A DNA stretch of 39,098 nt from contig JACZSB010000001.1 of assembly GCA_022574435.1 (NCBI GenBank), positions 1-39,098 on the forward strand, in the 5' to 3' direction. The position numbers and the translations under genes were made by a program. Under the pieces are notes generated by a model. That model was not told the DNA's origin. It ran no database searches and saw nothing but the letters and a program-made list of their open reading frames with translations. The stretch is from Fidelibacterota bacterium (GTDB taxonomy: Bacteria; Fidelibacterota; Marinisomatia; SCGC-AAA003-L08; TS1B11). Shown in pieces: positions 33,399 through 39,098 of this stretch; position 1 is the first letter of the stretch; the number at the start of each line of letters is the position of its first letter.

Positions 33399-34415
33399 TT
33401 GCGATTCCTCCTATTCGTCACCAAGCCTTATTCTATGGCGGTGCTGCAGCCGGTTGAGCAAGCCATCCGCACGGTTGGTGGGACGGTCCGTTGGTATTTG
33501 GCAGGTGCGGCTAAAGATCACGAGCCTCCGGGAGAAGTTCTACATAGCAGCGCTGAAGTCCAGGCCTTCGACCCCGGCGCAATACTGGTGCCCGGCAATG
33601 TGGTACCCCACCGCTGGGGGGGGCTGAAAGTGCAGATTTTCCACGGCCTGGGTGAGGAGAAACCTGGCCATTACCGGGTCACCGGCTTTTTTGATCTTTA
33701 CTGTACACCGGGGCCGGACATGACCGATCGTTTTGAGGAGCTGGCCCGGCAACATGGCCATTTCCTGGTGCGGGAGACCGGCTGGCCCAAGCTGGACCCG
33801 TTAGCTGCCCCGATAGAGCGGAAGGCGGTCCGGGCTAAACTGGGGCTGGAGCCTGACCGGCCGGTCGTGCTGTATGCTCCCACCTTCAGCCCGCGCTTCA
33901 CGTCGGCGCCAGACCTGTTGGAGACCATCGTTGGCCTGAAGGAGCGCTATCAATGGTTGATCAAATTTCACGACTTGATGGACCCGGCCGTAAAGGCGAA
34001 GTATGAGGCACAGCTAGGTCTCCGTGTGGTGGGATCTGACCAGCCTGATATTTTGCCGCTCATGCAGGCCAGCGACCTGCTGATAACCGACACTTCTTCG
34101 GTAGCTAACGAATATCTTCTCCTGGATCGGCCCATCATCACCTTCCGGGCGGCGGTGCGGCGGGATAAAGGCATCGATATTACCGCAGCCGAAGACTTGC
34201 CGGCCGCCATTGAGCAGTCTCTCCGGGAACCGGACGAATTTGCGGCCCGCCGCCAACAGTACCTCAGCCGGCTGCATCCTTACACCGATGGCAAATCCGC
34301 CCAAAGAGTGGTGGCGGCCGTCACCGATATTCTGGCGACCGACGCGCACCTCAAGCTAAGGCGCAAACCCCGGAACCTGTGGCGTAAATTTCAGCAACGC
34401 AACTTGGTTGAGTGA
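33399..34415 (+). CDS. CDP-glycerol glycerophosphotransferase-like protein 3
   Basis: A 338-residue third paralogue. It keeps H82 in QIFHGLGEEKPG, ETGWPKLDPL, VLYAPTFSPRF, the KFHD motif (189-192, with one His where the others have two) and TDTSSVANEYLL (230-241) before RPIITF. TTG start 5 bp after the preceding gene. It is GC-richer than paralogue 2, which suggests a separate history. The C-terminal tail (LKLRRKPRNLWRKFQQRN) is very basic and could hold the protein at the membrane surface. It overlaps the DUF3108 gene by 4 bp (GTGA). Confidence 0.8.
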   Translation: MRFLLFVTKPYSMAVLQPVEQAIRTVGGTVRWYLAGAAKDHEPPGEVLHSSAEVQAFDPGAILVPGNVVPHRWGGLKVQIFHGLGEEKPGHYRVTGFFDLYCTPGPDMTDRFEELARQHGHFLVRETGWPKLDPLAAPIERKAVRAKLGLEPDRPVVLYAPTFSPRFTSAPDLLETIVGLKERYQWLIKFHDLMDPAVKAKYEAQLGLRVVGSDQPDILPLMQASDLLITDTSSVANEYLLLDRPIITFRAAVRRDKGIDITAAEDLPAAIEQSLREPDEFAARRQQYLSRLHPYTDGKSAQRVVAAVTDILATDAHLKLRRKPRNLWRKFQQRNLVE

Positions 34416-35131
34416 CTACCCCCCGTAAAATATTTTTGCTATTGGTCTGCGGCGCACTTTGGGCTCAGGACCATCCTTTCAAGGTGGGAGAGCAATTAGA
34501 ATACCAGGCTGGGTTCCGCTTGCTTGCGGTAGGTACTATGACCCTGGAAATTACCGGTCTGGACAGCAGCGGACCTGACACCACCCTGATGATAGTCTCG
34601 CAGGTGCGGACCTTGCCTGTTTTTGACCCGCTGTACCGCATCGACGACCGCGTGGATCTGTGGCTGGACCACCGGTCGCTGGAGCTGCGGCGGGTGCGGC
34701 GCAACATTAACGAGGGGCGCTATCACCGGCGCGACTCCGCCCGGGTTGACATCCGGAGCGGACTGATCTACACCGCCAAGGATACCATTAATATCGAAGG
34801 TCCGGTGCTGGACCCCATAGGGGCCATCTACTATTTCCGCTCACTGGCCCTGGAGCTCGGCGATCGAGTGGAAATCACCATATTTGACGGGAAGCGGCTG
34901 CGGGACATCGCGGTGCTAGCCAGCGAGATCACCACCATTAAAGTGCCTGCCGGTGAGTTGGAATGCCTCCTGCTGGTACCCTCGCCGTTGGACGACCGGC
35001 CCATGACCAAAGTGGGCGGCTTCCTGCGGCTGTGGCTCACAAATGACGCAGCCCGGATCCCTGCCCGGGTAGAGCAACAGACCAACTTCGGCACCATGGT
35101 GCTGAAACTGGCGAAGTACCGTTTGGAATAA
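34412..35131 (+). CDS. DUF3108 periplasmic protein
   Basis: A 239-residue exported protein with a short signal (KIFLLLVCGALWAQ). The DUF3108 pattern is clear: FKVGEQLEYQAGFRLLAVG, PLYRIDDRVDLWLD, DPIGAIYYFRSLAL, IKVPAGELECLLLVPSP and LTNDAARIPARVEQ near the end. The domain is a periplasmic beta-structure related to lipoprotein-carrier-like folds; its role is not established. GTG start overlaps the last transferase gene. It ends the cluster, 23 bp before convergent rseP. Confidence 0.85.
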   Translation: MTTPRKIFLLLVCGALWAQDHPFKVGEQLEYQAGFRLLAVGTMTLEITGLDSSGPDTTLMIVSQVRTLPVFDPLYRIDDRVDLWLDHRSLELRRVRRNINEGRYHRRDSARVDIRSGLIYTAKDTINIEGPVLDPIGAIYYFRSLALELGDRVEITIFDGKRLRDIAVLASEITTIKVPAGELECLLLVPSPLDDRPMTKVGGFLRLWLTNDAARIPARVEQQTNFGTMVLKLAKYRLE

Positions 35132-35154
35132 TGCGGCGCCGGTGGCGCGGGCTA

Positions 35155-36222
35155 CTAGAACAGGCGCTGGATGTCGTTGAAGATCACCGCCACCATCAGC
35201 ATTAGCAGCAGGAACATCCCCACCTGCTGAATGGCCAGACGGGCTCGGAGGGAAATGGGCCGTCGCAGAGCAGCTTCAATCAGCACCACCAAGATTTGAC
35301 CGCCATCCATGGCCGGGATGGGCAGGATGTTGATAAATGCGAAATTGACACTGATAATCGCCATCAATCCCAGGAGAGCGGCAAATCCCATCTGGGCCGA
35401 TTGGCCCGCCAGCTGGGCGATCATGATGGGACCGCCAATCTCTTTGAAGCTGGCCTTGCCCGTGACGATCATCGCCAGGGACCGGTAGGTCAAGGAGAGC
35501 CATCGCCAGCTTAGAGTGAAGCCACTGACTATTGATTCTCCGACGCCGGCGGGACGGTGGGTCACCAGGGGGCCAATCCCGATCATGCCCACAGTCTTGA
35601 TCTGGTCATCCACAAAGATTTTCGAGGGACGGGCAGTTATTTCAAGCCTGAATAATTCGCCATCCCGGGTACCTTCCACCACTACTTGCTCACCTGGCTG
35701 GGAGTGGATCAGGGCGGTCAGTCCTGCCCAGGTGTCCACCGGAACCCCATCGATGGCGGTGATGCGGTCACCAATTTCCAGACCGATCTCCTCGGCAGGG
35801 AAATCCGGCACAAGAGAACCAACCACGGCCGCCGGGTCACTCTGAGGAATCCCATTGCTAAAGGTCAACCCGGCAAAGATCACTACCGCTAAAATCATAT
35901 TACCCAATACCCCGGCCGACATCACCCAGATCTTCTCCAGGTTGGTCTTGGACTGAAATTCCCACGGCTGGCCGGTGATTTCCGTGTCCATACTTTCATC
36001 CACCATGCCGGCCATTTTCACGTAGCCACCCAATGGGAAAAGTCCCAGGCCGTACTCAGTGTGCCCGATTTTTTTCTTGATCCCCAAGCCAAATAGGTTA
36101 AAACCCAGGTAGAAGCGCTCCACTCGCACTCCCACCGATCTGGCGGCCAGATAATGGCCCAGTTCGTGGAAGAATACCAATACTAGTAGCAGAAATAGGA
36201 TGGCTAAAATTGTGATTATCAT
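35155..36222 (-). CDS. rseP: Site-2 protease RseP
   Basis: A 355-residue intramembrane metalloprotease. The zinc site is H19 and H23 with E20 in FFHELGHYLAA; the third ligand lies in NILPIPAMDGGQI near the C-terminus. One PDZ domain is seen in the periplasmic loop (AEEIGLEIGDRITAIDGVPVDTW), while E. coli RseP has two, though single-PDZ forms are common. It cleaves membrane-bound regulators such as anti-sigma factors and signal-peptide remnants. It follows dxr on the minus strand after a 108-bp gap. Confidence 0.94.
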   Translation of the reverse strand: MIITILAILFLLLVLVFFHELGHYLAARSVGVRVERFYLGFNLFGLGIKKKIGHTEYGLGLFPLGGYVKMAGMVDESMDTEITGQPWEFQSKTNLEKIWVMSAGVLGNMILAVVIFAGLTFSNGIPQSDPAAVVGSLVPDFPAEEIGLEIGDRITAIDGVPVDTWAGLTALIHSQPGEQVVVEGTRDGELFRLEITARPSKIFVDDQIKTVGMIGIGPLVTHRPAGVGESIVSGFTLSWRWLSLTYRSLAMIVTGKASFKEIGGPIMIAQLAGQSAQMGFAALLGLMAIISVNFAFINILPIPAMDGGQILVVLIEAALRRPISLRARLAIQQVGMFLLLMLMVAVIFNDIQRLF

Positions 36223-36330
36223 TAATGTGTCTTTAATTACTGGTGTACGGCGGGCAGGGGCCTTTTCAGGAGGCCAAATGTAAGCTTAATACCGAATTGT
36301 TCCTAGTGTTCTACAGCCGAAATTACACCT

Positions 36331-37494
36331 TTAGGCCATAACCTCAGAGCTCAAAGTCTTGCTCACGTAGCGCTCGGTCCAGCCCTCGAGTTCCTCCAGG
36401 TCGGCCAAGGTGGGGGTCTCGATAAAGGGATGCTCGCTTAACACCCGTTCGAGCACTCGTGGAATCGACGCGAATGCCAGTTGATCATCAAGGAAGGCTT
36501 GCACCGCCAAATCATTTGCCAGATTAAGGGCCGCCGGCGCCGAGCCACCCCGCCGCAAGGCATCGTAGGCCAGGGTGATGCAAGGGAATTTTTCCAGATC
36601 AGGCTCCTCAAAGGTCAATTCCCCGATGGCAGCCAGATCCAGCCGGGGCCAATCAGCCGGACGGTGGTCCGGGTAGGCCAAAGCATACTGTATGGGAATT
36701 TTCATATCCGGCACACCCAGCTGAGCTTTTATGGAACCGTCGACAAACTCCACCATACTGTGAATGATCGACTGGGGATGAATCACAATATCGATCCGCT
36801 CCGGAGGTATATCGTATAGCCAGCGGGCTTCGATCACCTCCAGCCCCTTGTTCATCATGGTGGCCGAATCGATGGTAACCTTAGGCCCCATATCCCAGTT
36901 GGGATGGCGTAGCGCTTGTTCCCGGGTAACCTGGGACATGTCTTCCAGGGGCCAAGTACGAAACGGCCCACCGGAACCGGTGAGCACCAGCCGCCGTATT
37001 TGGGACCGGTCCTCGCCTGCCAGGCACTGCCAGATGGCTGAGTGCTCGCTGTCAATGGGTAATAGCCTGGCCCCCTTTTCCTGTTGCAGGGCGGTTATCA
37101 GGGCCCCGGCCATCACCAGGCTTTCCTTGTTGGATAGAGCCACATCAACGCCAGCCTCCAGGGCCGCCATGGTAGGGGCCATCCCGCCGCCGCCCACCAA
37201 CCCATTGAGGCACAGGTCGATATCGTCCCGACCGGCGATTTCCAGCAGGCCGGATCGACCGGTATGTATCGCTATCCCGGAGCCGGCCAACATACGGCGC
37301 AGCTCATCGGCGCCCGTAGGATCTGCCAAGGCCACCGCCTCTACCTCGAACTGCCGGGCCTGGTGGGCCAGGAGCTCTATGTTACGGTTGGCGGTGAGGG
37401 CTACTACCCGGAATTCTCCGGGAAGATTCTCCACCACCTCCAGGGTTTGGGTGCCTATGGAGCCGGTGGAACCTAAAATTGTCAGTGCCCGCAT
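36331..37494 (-). CDS. dxr: 1-deoxy-D-xylulose 5-phosphate reductoisomerase
   Basis: A 387-residue DXR, the committed step of the MEP isoprenoid pathway (DXP to MEP with NADPH). The NADPH loop is ILGSTGSIG at the N-terminus. SNKESLVMAG, PIDSEHSAIWQ, GSGGPF and MMNKGLEVIEARWLY make up the active site and flap. The frame extends 31 codons upstream, but ATG 37494 gives the family N-terminus and overlaps the upstream stop as TGATG. Isoprenoids made here supply the lipid carriers used in envelope glycan assembly. Confidence 0.95.
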   Translation of the reverse strand: MRALTILGSTGSIGTQTLEVVENLPGEFRVVALTANRNIELLAHQARQFEVEAVALADPTGADELRRMLAGSGIAIHTGRSGLLEIAGRDDIDLCLNGLVGGGGMAPTMAALEAGVDVALSNKESLVMAGALITALQQEKGARLLPIDSEHSAIWQCLAGEDRSQIRRLVLTGSGGPFRTWPLEDMSQVTREQALRHPNWDMGPKVTIDSATMMNKGLEVIEARWLYDIPPERIDIVIHPQSIIHSMVEFVDGSIKAQLGVPDMKIPIQYALAYPDHRPADWPRLDLAAIGELTFEEPDLEKFPCITLAYDALRRGGSAPAALNLANDLAVQAFLDDQLAFASIPRVLERVLSEHPFIETPTLADLEELEGWTERYVSKTLSSEVMA

Positions 37495-38189
37495 CAGATG
37501 GCCAGGCTCAATTGAGCCCCTCCCGATATGAATTTGGGATGCACTATAACCCGGCCGGCCAGGTGGAAAGTTGGCACAATTTTCCAAGTTGCCGCCAGGA
37601 TCAAAGTATTCAAGCTTGCTTTTAGTTTGCCGCCCACCATTTCATCTCGAAAATCAGCATTGGGGAACATAGAATAACTTAAAACCGCTAGACCCCCACT
37701 AATGTTCCAGATTCCCATATCCAGATTGTAGATCCATTGCAGCTCGTTCCATTTAAGGATGTAGGCCGCCAAACCGTCTATCCGTCCCTGGACCAGAATA
37801 AACTCGGGGATTGCCGCGCCGATGATCAACGCTTCAGGTAGGTAGCGTAACCCGAGTCGGCGCAGCAATACTAACTGCTGCTGGAAATGACCAGACCCCA
37901 GGCCGCCCAGTAATGCCAGATTGGGAGACAACCACCACTGGAGCCCCAAGAAAGGCAATATCGCCAGGTCATACTCTTCGCCTTGAGCACGGATTACTGT
38001 CGGGAACAGGGTTGCTGAGAGCGGGCCAAACTGCGTCAATGGTAACGGAGCAGGGATGCTGGCTGCGGTGACTGTGCGGGCCAGGTCGAGAAAATCAGAC
38101 TCGGTTTGTGGTGGCTGAGCGGGTAGAGGTTTGACCAGCGCCACAACCAGGATGATCGCCCAGGCCGGCAGGGACTTAAATAAGGCCAC
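37494..38189 (-). CDS. Secreted protein of unknown function between lpxA and dxr
   Basis: About 231 residues. GTG 38189 gives a classical signal peptide (LFKSLPAWAIILVVALVKPLPAQ); a TTG at 38204 is also in frame, and both overlap the lpxA end. The mature part is rich in alternating polar and hydrophobic strands (LALLGGLGSGHFQQQL, LQWIYNLDMGIWNISGG) and ends in a strand-like GGAQLSLAI. This suggests a small outer-membrane barrel or periplasmic beta-protein. It sits where lpxB or an outer-membrane assembly gene often lies in other genomes but resembles neither. Function unknown. Confidence 0.6.
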   Translation of the reverse strand: MALFKSLPAWAIILVVALVKPLPAQPPQTESDFLDLARTVTAASIPAPLPLTQFGPLSATLFPTVIRAQGEEYDLAILPFLGLQWWLSPNLALLGGLGSGHFQQQLVLLRRLGLRYLPEALIIGAAIPEFILVQGRIDGLAAYILKWNELQWIYNLDMGIWNISGGLAVLSYSMFPNADFRDEMVGGKLKASLNTLILAATWKIVPTFHLAGRVIVHPKFISGGAQLSLAI

Positions 38190-38952
38190 GGGTGCTGTCC
38201 TCAATGAAAGCGAGAACGGTTTTGACTTCCGGGGTAGGCTCCATATCGTTTTTGATTATCTCCACGGCTTGTGGCAGATTATAAGTCGACCGGTAGATTA
38301 ATTTATAGACCTGCTTCAAGGTTTTTCTAGTTTCGGCCGTGAAACCATGCCGGCGAAGTCCCACTGAATTTATCCCTGTATAATGCAGCGGATTGCCTGA
38401 GGCCAGAATATAGGGGGGCACATCCTGGACCAACCGGTATCCACCGCCAATAAAGGTATGGGTCCCAATATGGCAGAACTGGTGCACCGGGGTTCCGGCG
38501 CCGATGGAGACGTAGTCATGAATATGTACGTAGCCGCCCAGATTGACGCTGTTGGCGACGATCACATGATCCCCGATAATGGAATCGTGCCCCACATGGA
38601 CATAGGCCATCAATAGGGTTTGGGAGCCGATGACGGTGCCCGGCTCCCCAGACTTGGTGCCCCGGCCTACCGTCACAAATTCGCGAATTGTGGTGTTATC
38701 GCCAATCACCAGCCTGGTGTCAGCGCCATCATATTTCAGGTCCTGGGGAATGCCGCCCACCACTGCACCTTGGAATATCCGGCAGTGCGAGCCGACGGTA
38801 GTGCCATAGAGTACACTGGCATGACTCATTATTACGGTGTGGTCGCCGATTTTTGTGCCGCCCTCAATCACGGCGAAGGGGCCAACCTGCACCTCCCGTC
38901 CCAAATCGGCTTGAGGATCTATGATGGCGGTAGGGTGTATTTGGGCGGGAAT
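38176..38952 (-). CDS. lpxA: UDP-N-acetylglucosamine acyltransferase LpxA, apparent ATT start
   Basis: LpxA performs the first step of lipid A synthesis. The left-handed beta-helix hexapeptides are plain (VQVGPFAVIEGGTKIG, TRLVIGDN), with the catalytic His in AYVHVGHD matching E. coli H125 and the GINSVGLRRHGF helix hallmark. Coding homology starts upstream of the first standard start codon: IHPTAIIDPQADLG is in frame before TTG 38904. No ATG, GTG or TTG exists between there and the in-frame stop inside fabZ. ATT at 38950-38952 has GGAG 7 bp upstream and yields 258 residues, close to the 262 of E. coli. A sequencing error is the alternative. Confidence 0.88.
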   Translation of the reverse strand: MPAQIHPTAIIDPQADLGREVQVGPFAVIEGGTKIGDHTVIMSHASVLYGTTVGSHCRIFQGAVVGGIPQDLKYDGADTRLVIGDNTTIREFVTVGRGTKSGEPGTVIGSQTLLMAYVHVGHDSIIGDHVIVANSVNLGGYVHIHDYVSIGAGTPVHQFCHIGTHTFIGGGYRLVQDVPPYILASGNPLHYTGINSVGLRRHGFTAETRKTLKQVYKLIYRSTYNLPQAVEIIKNDMEPTPEVKTVLAFIEDSTRGLI

Positions 38953-38954
38953 TA

Positions 38955-39098
38955 CTATTCTCCGCGCCCTACTATGGAGATCAAAAAGATACTTTCAGCT
39001 ACCAGCACACCATCAACCAAGGCTTTTCCTGAGAATCGGCAGGTGTTCATCCGCATTTTGATCAATTCGATTTCCAGTATGATCTGATCTCCAGGGGT
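38955..39098 (-). CDS. fabZ: 3' end of FabZ (or LpxC-FabZ fusion), partial
   Basis: The last 47 residues of a protein that begins beyond the window edge. The hot-dog-fold tail is recognisable: PGDQIILEIELIK, then CRFSGKALVDGVLVAES and a final IVGRGE before TAG. FabZ dehydrates beta-hydroxyacyl-ACP and supplies the lipid A precursor pool. In several FCB phyla it is fused to LpxC, which cannot be judged here. It is directly followed by lpxA, the common order. Confidence 0.85.
   Translation of the reverse strand, partial: TPGDQIILEIELIKMRMNTCRFSGKALVDGVLVAESIFLISIVGRGE

Noticed and set aside
36223-36330. Hairpin GGCCT-AGGAGGCC between dxr and rseP as terminator or attenuator
   Set aside because: The stem is short and imperfect with no T-run; co-transcription of dxr and rseP is more likely.
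1-39098. CRISPR arrays, tRNA or rRNA genes, phage or defence systems
   Set aside because: No spaced repeats, cloverleaf-like sequences, rRNA segments, or nuclease, integrase or phage structural genes were seen on either strand.

Overview
The window reads as chromosome of a diderm, lipid A-making bacterium. Evidence for this is fabZ-lpxA-dxr-rseP, a late lipid A acyltransferase, an MsbA-type exporter and a Kdo-kinase-like protein. Most genes are GC-rich (roughly 55-62% by eye) and lie in compact operons with 1-4 bp start/stop overlaps; GTG and TTG starts are common. The mix (paired secreted M16 proteins, EtfBA with a membrane Fe-S oxidoreductase, DUF3467, long M23 protein with Ig-like C-terminus, FloA/NfeD, DUF3108) resembles FCB-related candidate phyla such as Neomarinimicrobiota or their relatives. 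No rRNA or other phylogenetic marker is present, so this placement is inference.

Layout. 1-222: 3' end of an unidentified gene. 223-1900: an accessory stretch with short repeats, a decayed copy of the 3' end of an M16 gene, and an AT-richer haloalkane dehalogenase gene with every DhaA catalytic residue. 1916-4569: two overlapping genes for secreted M16-family proteins, both lacking the zinc-binding motif. 4570-8787: an etfB-etfA-etfD operon behind a promoter whose spacer is a 19-bp palindrome, ending in an overlapping 41-residue membrane ORF. 8833-11405 (minus): DUF3467, zinc-ribbon protein, and a VLCAD-like acyl-CoA dehydrogenase. Together these suggest fatty acyl-CoA oxidation delivering electrons to quinone through EtfBA and EtfD.

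12232-18509: M23 peptidase, rhomboid, then pyrimidine salvage (cytidine deaminase, uridine kinase, thymidine kinase, nucleoside transporter). 18584-20637: adk, coaE, Kdo-kinase-like protein. 20620-24236 (minus): methyltransferase, a membrane-anchored proline-rich protein split by a likely frameshift, FloA and NfeD; nfeD has a promoter predicting a leaderless mRNA.

24358-35131: an envelope cluster with late acyltransferase, TsaC/Sua5-like protein, MsbA-like ABC exporter, an unlisted 57-residue ORF, an inositol-phosphate-cytidylyltransferase-like enzyme, three divergent CDP-glycerol glycerophosphotransferase-like proteins, two glycosyltransferases and a DUF3108 protein. The combination of a CDP-alcohol-making enzyme with three TagF-like transferases in a lipid A-bearing organism is the most unusual system here; it may build a phosphopolyol-decorated surface glycan. 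35155-39098 (minus): rseP, dxr, a secreted protein of unknown function, lpxA and the end of fabZ. lpxA has no ATG, GTG or TTG at its homologous start and appears to use ATT.
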